DNA from: Chthonomonas sp. UBA2362
Lineage (GTDB): Bacteria > Armatimonadota > Fimbriimonadia > Fimbriimonadales > Fimbriimonadaceae
Assembly (NCBI GenBank): GCA_002344135.1
Contig: DDTO01000002.1
Span: forward strand, 50,794 to 114,793
Direction: 5' to 3'
DNA length: 64,000 nt
The position numbers and the translations under genes are program-made. Position 1 is the stretch's first letter; every line of letters begins with the position of its first letter. The notes under the pieces are model-generated. The model saw only the letters and a program-made list of their open reading frames with translations. It was not told where the DNA came from and ran no database searches. Shown here piece after piece: positions 51,415-59,614 of this stretch.

Positions 51415-52512
51415 ATGTTTCAGGCGCCGTTGCCACGGGAGTACGCCGACCTATCGAGCGAGGAGGCGGCGGATCGGATTCGTGCCGCCAAAGAGAAGCT
51501 CGGGAAGCGGCTCGTCATTCTCGGCCATCACTATCAGCGCGACGAGATCATCGAACACGCCGACTTTCGGGGCGATTCCTACAAGCTGGCCAAGGATGCC
51601 AACCAGCGGCCGGAAGCGGATTTCATCGTCTTCTGCGGCGTCCACTTCATGGCCGAAAGCGCAGACATCCTTACTCCGGACCGCCAGCAGGTTCTCTTGC
51701 CGAACCTAGCGGCGGGGTGTTCGATGGCGGACATGGCCAATCTGTTCCAAGTGCGGGCGTGCTGGCGGCAACTCGGTGAAGTCCTCGGTGACGGTCTCTC
51801 GGAGGTCGTGCCGGTGACTTACATCAATTCGGCGGCCAACCTGAAGGCCTTCGTCGGCGAGCGCGGGGGCACGGTTTGCACGTCGACGAACGCCCCCGCC
51901 GCCGTTCAATGGGCCCTCAAGCGCGGCAAGAAGGTCCTCTTCTTCCCCGACCAGCACCTCGGGCGCAACACCGGCGTCAAGCTTGGTGCCGACCCGGATC
52001 GCGACATGGTGCTGTGGAACCCGTTCGCGCCCCTCGGGGGCAACACCCCGGAACGCATTGGCGAGGCGACCTTCATCCTGTGGAAGGGCCACTGCAGCGT
52101 CCACACGCGGTTCACCGTGGAGCAGATCGAAAGAGCGCGGGGAGAGAACCCGAACGTGAAGGTCCTCGTCCACCCGGAATGCCCGCTGGAGGTCGTCCGA
52201 ATGAGCGACCACAACGGGAGCACGGAGTTCATCATCAAGACGGTGGAGTCCAGCGCGCCGGGGACGGCCTGGGCGATCGGCACCGAGATCAACCTCGTCA
52301 GCCGGCTCGCCAAGCAGAATCCCGATAAGCAGATCGAGTGCCTGGACCCCCAAATCTGCCCTTGCTCGACGATGTATCGCATACACCCGAGCTTCCTCTG
52401 CCTCCAACTCGAGCGACTCGTCGTAGGCGAGGTGACGAACCTTATTCGGGTGCCCGAGGAGGTCGCGCAACACGCAAGAACCGCCCTCGATCGGATGCTC
52501 AAAGTCGCCTAA
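51415..52512 (+). CDS. nadA: quinolinate synthase
   Basis: NadA condenses iminoaspartate with dihydroxyacetone phosphate to quinolinate in de novo NAD synthesis and holds a [4Fe-4S] cluster. The 365-residue protein shows LVILGHHYQRDEIIEHAD, GDSYKLAKDA, VFCGVHFMAESADIL, AAGCSMADM (Cys102), YINSAANLKAF, VCTSTNA, WKGHCSVHTRF (Cys227) and the third ligand region CPCSTMYRI (Cys315/Cys317). The ATG follows GGGAGGAAAAC. nadB and nadC are not in the window. The leader carries a possible NAD+-sensing aptamer. Confidence 0.95.
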   Translation: MFQAPLPREYADLSSEEAADRIRAAKEKLGKRLVILGHHYQRDEIIEHADFRGDSYKLAKDANQRPEADFIVFCGVHFMAESADILTPDRQQVLLPNLAAGCSMADMANLFQVRACWRQLGEVLGDGLSEVVPVTYINSAANLKAFVGERGGTVCTSTNAPAAVQWALKRGKKVLFFPDQHLGRNTGVKLGADPDRDMVLWNPFAPLGGNTPERIGEATFILWKGHCSVHTRFTVEQIERARGENPNVKVLVHPECPLEVVRMSDHNGSTEFIIKTVESSAPGTAWAIGTEINLVSRLAKQNPDKQIECLDPQICPCSTMYRIHPSFLCLQLERLVVGEVTNLIRVPEEVAQHARTALDRMLKVA

Positions 52513-52634
52513 CGCAAGAAGAAAACTATAACAGGGTGTAAACCGGCAATGGTACTGGCCTGAGGATCGGCCCAGCATGGAACGACAATTCCAGAGGGCA
52601 GCGCGCCCCAAACCAACGGACCATTAGGAGTGCC

Positions 52635-52976
52635 ATGCGAAACAAACGAAAGAGTCGGGGCTTCACCCTCGTCGAAATCATGATCGTCGTCCTTATCATC
52701 GGTATCCTGCTCGCTATCGCGGTACCGAACTTTATCAAGGCTCGGGAAAGCAGCCGAACCCGAACCTGTATCGCCAATCTGAAGCAGATCGAGGCCGCTA
52801 AGGAGCAGTGGGCGATGGAGAACAAGAAGGGTGCGACCGACACCCCGGTTCAGGCTGACCTGGAAGGTGCCAACGGCTACATGAAGAAGTGGCCGAGCTG
52901 CCCCAGCGGTGGAACGTACACCATCAACGACGTCCAGACTGCGCCGACCTGCACGGTCGCTGGCCATACCCTCTAA
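52635..52976 (+). CDS. type IV pilin-like major (pseudo)pilin
   Basis: The 113-residue protein is a short PilA/GspG-type pilin: MRNKRKSRGFTLVEIMIVV with cleavage after Gly9 and Glu at +5. The helix runs to NFIKARESSRTRTCIANLKQ. The small globular domain carries paired cysteines (about Cys45, Cys93, Cys106). It has its own TAGGAG ribosome site and is followed by a strong terminator, which fits higher expression than the minor pilins behind it. Confidence 0.87.
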   Translation: MRNKRKSRGFTLVEIMIVVLIIGILLAIAVPNFIKARESSRTRTCIANLKQIEAAKEQWAMENKKGATDTPVQADLEGANGYMKKWPSCPSGGTYTINDVQTAPTCTVAGHTL

Positions 52977-52999
52977 AAGCGATTCCTTCGACAACCGAT

Positions 53000-53035
53000 C
53001 GGGGCGGGCGGCCACACCGCCCGCCCCGTTTCACT
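53000..53035 (+). terminator. strong hairpin terminator after the major pilin
   Basis: GGGGCGGGCGG at 53001-53011 pairs with CCGCCCGCCCC at 53017-53027, with an extra C-G pair outside and a 5-base loop. TTTCACTT follows. Leaky termination would set pilin above minor-pilin levels. Confidence 0.88.
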
Positions 53036-53059
53036 TGATCTCCCCGCACGAGGTGACCC

Positions 53060-53506
53060 ATGAGCCGCAAGCAAGGGTTCTCGCTCGTCGAGGTTCTCTT
53101 CGCGATCTTTCTGGCATCCCTGAGCGCCCTGGTGCTCGCCGCGGGCATGCCGATCGCGAACGCGAGCCGAGCGCGAGCCGACATGTACAACAAGGCCACC
53201 GGATTGGCCCAGAAGCAGATCGAGGCGATTCGCTCGCTCGGCTATCCCAACGCGACCGTCGCTCAACTCGCCAACGCGGGCCTTATCGATTCCACGACTC
53301 CCGTCGAGGGAACCGACATCTACTCCTTCACGAACGTCGACTCGGCGAACCTGGACAATCCCGCTCGAATCCTTTCCGGCGGCGTGGGACGGGTCCGCAT
53401 CCAACAGGCCGAACTCGATATTCGCAGGATAATCATCGAGGTCCGCTGGACGGATCGCGGCGTGACCAAGAGCGTTCGACTCGGGACGCTGATCGCCAAC
53501 TTATGA
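53060..53506 (+). CDS. PilV-like minor pilin
   Basis: The 148-residue protein has MSRKQGFSLVEVLFAIFLAS, a prepilin signal with Glu+5 of the PilV/GspI type. A globular domain follows (AQKQIEAIRSLGYPNATVAQ and RIIIEVRWTDRGVTKSV). It ends 10 bases before the PilW-like gene. Minor pilins prime assembly of the pilus or pseudopilus. Confidence 0.8.
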   Translation: MSRKQGFSLVEVLFAIFLASLSALVLAAGMPIANASRARADMYNKATGLAQKQIEAIRSLGYPNATVAQLANAGLIDSTTPVEGTDIYSFTNVDSANLDNPARILSGGVGRVRIQQAELDIRRIIIEVRWTDRGVTKSVRLGTLIANL

Positions 53507-53516
53507 GGTGCATCCG

Positions 53517-54119
53517 ATGAAGAGCCGCAACTCGAATCGTCGGCGGGGCGCGACCTTGGTCGAAGCCATCACCGCCTCGGCTCTCTCCGTTCTCGCCCTC
53601 TTTACCGCCGTGTCAGTGATGATCTCAGGGATGGGCAGCTGGGCCAAGGGACAAGGTCGAATCGACGCCGAAGGCGAGGCCCAAGCCGCCGTTCGCGCGA
53701 TTTCGAACGAGCTTCGCGAGGCGATGACGGTCACGGTGACCTCCGGGACGGTGATCGACTATCGCCTGCCCCGCAAGGACGAAAGCGGCAACTTCATCGT
53801 CCCCGCCGAGTGGGACGAAGTCACTCGGCGGATCGAGTGGGTCTCGACGGGTACCGGCATAGGCAACATTCGCGCGACGGGGGGCTCTACGAACCGCCTG
53901 CTCTGCCGGAATGTGATCCTCCGAGATCCGCAGTCCATCGGCTTCACCCCGACGACGGGCGGCAGTTCCTACGCGATCTTTACCGCCGGTCCGGGAGCGA
54001 TCACACGCCAACTCACCATCATGATCGCCACCCGTGCCAACGGTTCGCGCAACCAATACGTAGTGAGCCGGTCGCGCGAGACCGTCTTCCTTCGCAACAT
54101 CCCGAGCCTTACGAGGTGA
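53517..54119 (+). CDS. PilW/GspJ-like minor pilin
   Basis: The 200-residue protein starts MKSRNSNRRRGATLVEAITA with a basic leader, Glu+5 and a hydrophobic helix (ALSVLALFTAVSVMISGM). The domain contains AVRAISNELREAM and RRIEWVSTGTG, a GspJ-like pattern. The ATG at 53517 follows GAGGTG with 6-base spacing; an earlier GTG at 53508 is part of that ribosome site. The PilX-like gene follows 7 bases later. Confidence 0.78.
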   Translation: MKSRNSNRRRGATLVEAITASALSVLALFTAVSVMISGMGSWAKGQGRIDAEGEAQAAVRAISNELREAMTVTVTSGTVIDYRLPRKDESGNFIVPAEWDEVTRRIEWVSTGTGIGNIRATGGSTNRLLCRNVILRDPQSIGFTPTTGGSSYAIFTAGPGAITRQLTIMIATRANGSRNQYVVSRSRETVFLRNIPSLTR

Positions 54120-54126
54120 TATCACC

Positions 54127-56016
54127 ATGAAGAAGAAACAAAACAAACGTCGTCGCGGCTCGGCGCTCATCACCGTCCTGGCGATTCTCATTCTGGTCGC
54201 CGTGGCCGCCGCCTCCTACGTGGATGCGGCGACCCAGACGGTGAGGCTGAGCAAACGCCAGACCCTCGACGTCCAGATGACCCACGTCTGCGAAGCGGGA
54301 GTGCAGACCGTCCTCCGCAATCTTTGGCGGCCATTCAAGATCGACCAGAACTTCCTCGACATGGACGATTGGTGCGAGGGATCCGGACCCGAAAACGCGG
54401 CGCTCGTCACCGGCGGCGATATGGAAGGCGTCGGCGTATTTTCCGCTGGCGTTATCGGCTATACCAGCCCCGGTGGCGACCCGTACTCTCGCATCGTGAC
54501 CGTTCGCGCCGTGGCCTTCCGAGATCAGAACGGCAATGGCCAGCTCGACAGCGGCGAATCGAGCAAAACCGTAGACGTCGCCGCCCGCTTCGAGCTGGCC
54601 CGCAGCCAAGTATTCGACTACACCTACTTCATCAATAACTACGGTTGGATGGACGGCTTCTCGACCAACCAACTGATCGTGAACGGCGACATGCGCGCCA
54701 ACGGAAACTTCGACTTTCTGAACGGATCACCGACCGTTAACGGATCGGTCATCGCCTGCAACAACGACAAACTCGACCCACCTGCGGTGGGTCGAATCAA
54801 CACGGCGCCGGTGAAGCAAACCACGTCGAGCTACATTACGAGCTACGGCAACAGTTCCAGGATGAGGCAAGGCTACGATCCGGCTCGGCATGGCGCATTG
54901 GGATCGACCGACTTCGAAAAGAATCGCGACTTCATCTTCGAGTCGGCCGCAGGCTTGCAGAACAACCGAGTCTTCGGGGCTGCGCTCCAAGATGCGTCGG
55001 GGTCCAAGGCATGGCAGCGAACCACCACCGGCCAGACCCCGATCACGACCATCCTCGACACCGATCCGACCGAAGAGGTCGTCATGCCCGATCTCAGCGA
55101 CCTAAGCTACTACCAGAACTTAAGCCAGAACTACGTCGATACGAAGGCGACGTTCGGCGACGGGACCGCGAACCCCAGGTATGGACAGGGTGCCTGGCTG
55201 GAGGTGTGGAATCAAACCCTCAACGGCGGTCTCGGCGCCTATCAGCGGATCACCACGAACGGCAAGATCGACGGCTCGGTGGTGCTCGTAGGCACCAGCG
55301 CGCGACCGATCAAGATTCACGGACCCGTCACCATTAGCCAGGATGCCGTCATCAAAGGAACGGTCGAGGGGCAGGGCACGATCTACACCGGGCGGAATAC
55401 CCATATCGTCGGGAACGTGACCTACAAAAGCCCGCCGGACTTTCGATTCACCGGGGGCCGCAACTCCATGCAGGCAGTCGAGAACTACAACGAGAAACAA
55501 GACTTCCTAGGACTTGCTGCTCGCGGATCGGTAATTCTAGGCAATCCGCTCACCTTCACAGCTTCATATCCGCTCTATTACATGATGCCGCCGTTCACTC
55601 GCGGACGGTATGACGATAATGGAAACTACATCCCGGCCTACAACGCAATGAACATCGACGCGACCGGACGAAGGCTCTATCAGAGCACGATCCCCGACGC
55701 CGTGATGTCGTCGGTGGCGACCAACGGGATGGGCGGAGACATCGGAGTCAATACCGTGGACGCGATACTCTATACGAACTTCGTCGGCGGAGGAAACGTC
55801 GGCACCGCCGGCGGAGGCATGACGCTTAACGGCACGATCATCAGTAAGGACGAAGCGATCGTGGCGTGGAGCCTTCCAGTCCGCCTCAACTACGACAACC
55901 GAATTCGCGAGCGAAGCGTCTCGAAGACGCCGCTTATCGATCTACAGCTGCCGAGAAGTCCGGTCATGCTGCGCAGTACGTGGCAGGACCGTGGATTCCG
56001 CTATCAGACACCTTAA
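54127..56016 (+). CDS. large PilX/GspK-like protein with long beta-rich C-terminal domain
   Basis: The 629-residue protein begins MKKKQNKRRRGSALITVLAI, a PilX/GspK-type leader whose +5 position is not a clear Glu. A hydrophobic helix follows. An EF-hand-like loop DQNGNGQLDSGE lies near residues 137-148. The remainder is beta-helix-like (KIDGSVVLVGTSARPIKIHG, ISQDAVIKGTVEGQGTIYTG, NTHIVGNVTYKSP), resembling adhesin or polymer-forming repeats. It is much larger than ordinary PilX (about 200 residues), so it may be a tip adhesin carried by the pilus. Confidence 0.65.
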   Translation: MKKKQNKRRRGSALITVLAILILVAVAAASYVDAATQTVRLSKRQTLDVQMTHVCEAGVQTVLRNLWRPFKIDQNFLDMDDWCEGSGPENAALVTGGDMEGVGVFSAGVIGYTSPGGDPYSRIVTVRAVAFRDQNGNGQLDSGESSKTVDVAARFELARSQVFDYTYFINNYGWMDGFSTNQLIVNGDMRANGNFDFLNGSPTVNGSVIACNNDKLDPPAVGRINTAPVKQTTSSYITSYGNSSRMRQGYDPARHGALGSTDFEKNRDFIFESAAGLQNNRVFGAALQDASGSKAWQRTTTGQTPITTILDTDPTEEVVMPDLSDLSYYQNLSQNYVDTKATFGDGTANPRYGQGAWLEVWNQTLNGGLGAYQRITTNGKIDGSVVLVGTSARPIKIHGPVTISQDAVIKGTVEGQGTIYTGRNTHIVGNVTYKSPPDFRFTGGRNSMQAVENYNEKQDFLGLAARGSVILGNPLTFTASYPLYYMMPPFTRGRYDDNGNYIPAYNAMNIDATGRRLYQSTIPDAVMSSVATNGMGGDIGVNTVDAILYTNFVGGGNVGTAGGGMTLNGTIISKDEAIVAWSLPVRLNYDNRIRERSVSKTPLIDLQLPRSPVMLRSTWQDRGFRYQTP

Positions 56017-56031
56017 CGGGAGTATTAGACC

Positions 56032-56457
56032 ATGAAACTCAGAGCCGCACTTTGTTTCCTCGCCGTTTGCTTCGTCAGCCTATCGGGCGCCTTCATCGAA
56101 AAGAAGCCACCGGGCAAAGCCTGGATCCCCGAAGAGACCGATGCGACCATCCAGAAGCAACAGGTTCATAACGGAACGCAGCCGGTCGTCGGCGAAGTTC
56201 CGACCGACACGACACCGGGCCGGGCGGGGGCACCTCCCGTTGATCCCGGCGCTCGGGATGCCCTCGCCGTCGGCTCGGCGGCGATCGATGAAGAGCAGGT
56301 GTTGGCCGAAGGCGGGAAGCGGCGAGGCGGCGACGAGCCCAAGTCCAGGTCCTGGCTGTGGGCGATCGTCTTCGGTGGACTCGGGCTGGGCACGATCTTC
56401 GCGGTTCGGCAATGGGCCAACCGAGCAATTCCCGATCCTCATCGACGCGACACGTAA
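56032..56457 (+). CDS. small bitopic exported protein in the pilin operon
   Basis: The 141-residue protein has a signal peptide (MKLRAALCFLAVCFVSLSGA) and an acidic, proline-rich middle. A second hydrophobic helix near the C-terminus (SWLWAIVFGGLGLGTIFAV) is followed by a basic tail. It starts 15 bases after the PilX-like gene with CGGGAG upstream, so it is probably the last gene of the pilin operon. No family is recognised. Confidence 0.6.
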   Translation: MKLRAALCFLAVCFVSLSGAFIEKKPPGKAWIPEETDATIQKQQVHNGTQPVVGEVPTDTTPGRAGAPPVDPGARDALAVGSAAIDEEQVLAEGGKRRGGDEPKSRSWLWAIVFGGLGLGTIFAVRQWANRAIPDPHRRDT

Positions 56458-56535
56458 GCCTCGTTCCCGATCGGCTGGTCGATCGTTCTAAGGGTAGAGC
56501 CCCCCAGGGCAAGTACAATGGGAGGACATAGGGCG

Positions 56536-57243
56536 ATGAAACACATTCTCTTGCTGGCGGCATCGGCCGCGTCGATCGGTAGCGCGCTCGCGCTTACTTT
56601 GCAGACCTACTCACTCAAGAGAGTAGCCAAGATCGGCGACTCCGCGAAGTACCGTCTCTCGATGGATGTCGCGTTTGGCGATATGCAGTTCAAGATGACG
56701 AGCACGAGTACGCTGAAGGTGGTCCGCGTCGACGAAGACGGCACGGTAACGACCCAGACATCGCAGGGCGAGTATAAGATCAAGATCAAGGGAGTCGCGG
56801 AGGAAATGACGGCTCCCGACACCGAACCGACGACCGCGGCCCGGAAAGCCAACGGCGAACTCGTCTCCCTCAACGGAGACCGCATCGACGCGTCCTCCTA
56901 CCGTCTCGACAATCTCAACGCCTTCCACGCGCCCGACAGCCCGGTGAAGGTCGGCGATCGCTGGACCTTCGACGTCAAAGGCGACTCCAAGACCGGAGCC
57001 GTGGCCGGCAAGGCCGAGTTCGAACTCCTCGGGATCGAGCGGGTGGGAGTGTACGAGTCGGCAAAGATTCGTTGGACCTACCAAGAGACCGAGGGCGCGA
57101 CCCCGGCCAGCAGCGAGGGGACCGTCTGGATCGAGGTAAAGGACGGCTCTCTGGTCAAAAGCGAGGGAAAACTCAAGAACGCCCCTCTGCGCGATGCCCC
57201 ACGACCGGTCGACTTCAGTTTCACCACGGAGCGCATCGGATGA
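56536..57243 (+). CDS. secreted protein, paralogue 1 of a tandem pair
   Basis: The 235-residue protein has a signal peptide (MKHILLLAASAASIGSALA) and a beta-rich domain: KIGDSAKYRLSMDVAFGDMQ, LKVVRVDEDGTVTTQTSQG, SPVKVGDRWTFDVKGDSK, SEGTVWIEVKDGSLVKSEG. The ATG at 56536 follows GGAGGA. The next gene overlaps it by 4 bases (ATGA) and encodes a protein with the same layout, indicating tandem duplication. Function unknown. Confidence 0.68.
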   Translation: MKHILLLAASAASIGSALALTLQTYSLKRVAKIGDSAKYRLSMDVAFGDMQFKMTSTSTLKVVRVDEDGTVTTQTSQGEYKIKIKGVAEEMTAPDTEPTTAARKANGELVSLNGDRIDASSYRLDNLNAFHAPDSPVKVGDRWTFDVKGDSKTGAVAGKAEFELLGIERVGVYESAKIRWTYQETEGATPASSEGTVWIEVKDGSLVKSEGKLKNAPLRDAPRPVDFSFTTERIG

Positions 57244-57935
57244 CGCGACTGACGACGATTCTCTTCGCCACCTCCCTGGCCGCCGTGGTCGCCCACGCCG
57301 GACCTCGGAACCAGGAGAGCCACTCGCTGCTCATCAAGGTTCAGCCGGGCGATATGGCGAGGTACAGCGTGAAGATGGTCTTCGCCGACGGCGCCCAGAA
57401 AATCGAAATGACCGGCATGGCGCAGGACCGGGTCACCAAAGTCGAATCCGACGGCACCTTCACCAACGAACACGTCTTGGCGGGAGTGCGATTGAAGATT
57501 CAGGATCAGGAGATCGACGTCACCGACGAAAAACGCCAAACCTCGATCTTCAAGAACACAGGCGAGATCGTCGAGATCGTAGGAACGAACCCCGGAGACA
57601 ATCGGTTCGCTTACGTCACGTCGATCGTCGTGCCGACGACACCGGTGAAAGACGGCGAAACCTGGGCCCGCGAATTCGCCCCGAAGGGCGGGAAGGCGGT
57701 GAAGCTGGAGTTTCAGGCCGTGGGCCAGGAGAAGGCCGGCTCCCACGACGCTGTGAAGGTCAAGTTCAAGTCCTCTGAGACGTCGGGCGGCAAGCCGGTT
57801 AAGGCCGAGGGTCATGCCTGGATCTCGCTCAAGGACGGCCGGCTTGCGCGAATGCAGGCGACCGTCGAAGGAGTACCCATGGGGCAGGAGGGTCGGCCCA
57901 CCACAGTCACCGTCACACTGGAACGGGTGCAGTAG
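57240..57935 (+). CDS. secreted protein, paralogue 2 of a tandem pair
   Basis: The 231-residue protein has a signal peptide (MTRLTTILFATSLAAVVAHA) and parallels its neighbour: KVQPGDMARYSVKMVFADG, RVTKVESDGTFTNEHVLAG, TPVKDGETWAREFAPKG, AEGHAWISLKDGRLARMQATV. Its ATG overlaps the previous stop. It ends 7 bases before argB, so argB may be transcribed with this pair. Function unknown. Confidence 0.68.
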   Translation: MTRLTTILFATSLAAVVAHAGPRNQESHSLLIKVQPGDMARYSVKMVFADGAQKIEMTGMAQDRVTKVESDGTFTNEHVLAGVRLKIQDQEIDVTDEKRQTSIFKNTGEIVEIVGTNPGDNRFAYVTSIVVPTTPVKDGETWAREFAPKGGKAVKLEFQAVGQEKAGSHDAVKVKFKSSETSGGKPVKAEGHAWISLKDGRLARMQATVEGVPMGQEGRPTTVTVTLERVQ

Positions 57936-57942
57936 AGCGTCC

Positions 57943-58797
57943 ATGGAGCAAGCGGCGCTGGCAGGCGAGATTCTCAATCAAGCCCTGCCCTATATCCAGC
58001 GCTTTCAAGGCAGCACCTTCGTGATCAAGTATGGTGGCAGCGCGATGCAGGATCGACCAAGCCTGCGCGGCGTGATCCGCAACGTGCTCTTGCTACAACT
58101 CGTCGGAATTCGACCGATCCTCGTGCACGGCGGCGGGCCCGAAATCGACGCCCTCGCCGAGCGGCTGGGCAAGGGTGAGCGACGCAGCATCGACGGCCTT
58201 CGGGTCACCGACGAGGATACGATGGAGATCGTCGAGATGGCGCTTGCCGGCAAAGCGAACAAGGCGCTCGTCGCCGAGGTTCAGGCTTGCGGAGGCAAGG
58301 CGATCGGCCTGAGCGGGCGCGACGGAGGCCTGCTCGTCGGTGAGCCGATCTCCGAAGAACTCGGCCGCGTGGGTCGGATCCTCCACGTTCACCCGGAAGC
58401 CGTCCAGATGGCGTGCGACCATGGGTTCGTCCCGATCGTCTGCCCCATCGCCTCCGACTCGGCAGGCTCAGCGCTTAACGTCAACGCAGACTCCGCAGCG
58501 GCTGCCCTTGCCGGAGCACTCGGCGCTCGAAAACTGTTCCTCCTGACCGATACGGCCGGCGTCTACGGCGATCCGAGCGACCGCGAAAGCCTCATCAGCC
58601 AACTCGGACGGTCCGAAGCGAGGGCCATGATCACGTCGGGCCGGGCGAGTCGCGGCATGATCCCTAAGATCGAAGCGGCCCTTCGCGCTCTGGAAGACGG
58701 GGTCGAGAGCGTTCACTTCGTCGACGGCGGCTTGCCGAACGCACTCCTCATCGAGGTCTTCACCGATCGCGGCATCGGTACGATGATGAGCCGCTAG
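57943..58797 (+). CDS. argB: acetylglutamate kinase
   Basis: ArgB phosphorylates N-acetylglutamate in arginine synthesis. The 284-residue protein shows FVIKYGGSAMQDRPSL, ILVHGGGPEIDALAERLGK, GLRVTDEDTMEIVEMALAGK, GLSGRDGGLLVG, NVNADSAAAALAGALGARKL, LLTDTAGVYGD and RGMIPKIEAAL. The length is usual. No other arginine gene is adjacent; it follows the two secreted paralogues by 7 bases. Confidence 0.95.
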   Translation: MEQAALAGEILNQALPYIQRFQGSTFVIKYGGSAMQDRPSLRGVIRNVLLLQLVGIRPILVHGGGPEIDALAERLGKGERRSIDGLRVTDEDTMEIVEMALAGKANKALVAEVQACGGKAIGLSGRDGGLLVGEPISEELGRVGRILHVHPEAVQMACDHGFVPIVCPIASDSAGSALNVNADSAAAALAGALGARKLFLLTDTAGVYGDPSDRESLISQLGRSEARAMITSGRASRGMIPKIEAALRALEDGVESVHFVDGGLPNALLIEVFTDRGIGTMMSR

Positions 58798-58801
58798 GCG
58801 A

Positions 58802-59581
58802 CTAGCGAACCTCGGTCCTTGCTTCGTTTTCGTCGGGGAGGATCGCGATGGTCTTTGGGAACGGCGTCAACTCTAGTTCCTCGAGCGCTTTGTCGATGGC
58901 TTCCAGCTGCATCTTCGCTTCGGTGAGCGATTCCAGAAACTCCAACGAACTGAGTTCCGGCTTCCGCCCCGACAGTCGATAGCCCAGCATCTTCATGCGA
59001 AGGGTATCGAGGGTCGTCGTAAAAACGGCAGCCTGGGCTTCCGCGCGCTGGACGCCCGCCATCACCGCGCTGAAGTGTTGTCGGTACTCCGCGATGTTCT
59101 TGTCTGCAATCCGATAGAGCTCCTGGGCCTGGGCATCGTGAGACTGGATGGGTGGCGGCTGGTGGGGATTTCCGGCCAGCCAGCCTTCGCTGCGCGTGAT
59201 TTCCTGGAACACCATGTCGGCCCGCCGAAGGGCCAGGTACAGCGAGTGGGACACCGAGTCAATCGTCTTTGGCATCTCTTCGAACTCGGCGATCTTATGG
59301 CGTCGATTGTGGGACAAGGCCTCGTTGAAGCGATCGAGACGGTCTTTGCAGGATTCCCACATCAGGAGGAAACGGCGGTTGATAAACCTGCGCGGAATGC
59401 TGTCGAGGTAGGCGGTGGCGATCCAGGCGAGCACCGGTACCACCGCGAATCCTTCCCACAGTCTGAGGCCGCCGAGAATCTTGTAAGCCAGAAAGGCGAG
59501 ACCGAACCACAGCACCATCCGCGTAAAGCGAAAGAGTTCTCGGAAGAACGCTCGGAGGTCTTGGCGGCGAATCTCGTCCAT
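58802..59581 (-). CDS. membrane-anchored protein with helical cytoplasmic domain
   Basis: The 259-residue protein has two hydrophobic helices near residues 22-58 (MVLWFGLAFLAYKILGGL, FAVVPVLAWIATAYLDSI) and a long helical soluble domain with coiled-coil character (AEAQAAVFTTTLDTLRMKML, LESLTEAKMQLEAIDKALEE). I do not recognise a family. It lies 33 bases after the GH78 gene on the same strand and may be co-transcribed. Confidence 0.6.
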   Translation of the reverse strand: MDEIRRQDLRAFFRELFRFTRMVLWFGLAFLAYKILGGLRLWEGFAVVPVLAWIATAYLDSIPRRFINRRFLLMWESCKDRLDRFNEALSHNRRHKIAEFEEMPKTIDSVSHSLYLALRRADMVFQEITRSEGWLAGNPHQPPPIQSHDAQAQELYRIADKNIAEYRQHFSAVMAGVQRAEAQAAVFTTTLDTLRMKMLGYRLSGRKPELSSLEFLESLTEAKMQLEAIDKALEELELTPFPKTIAILPDENEARTEVR

Positions 59582-59614
59582 TCGGCTTCTGCGTTCATTA
59601 TGCGCCTGCCCACT

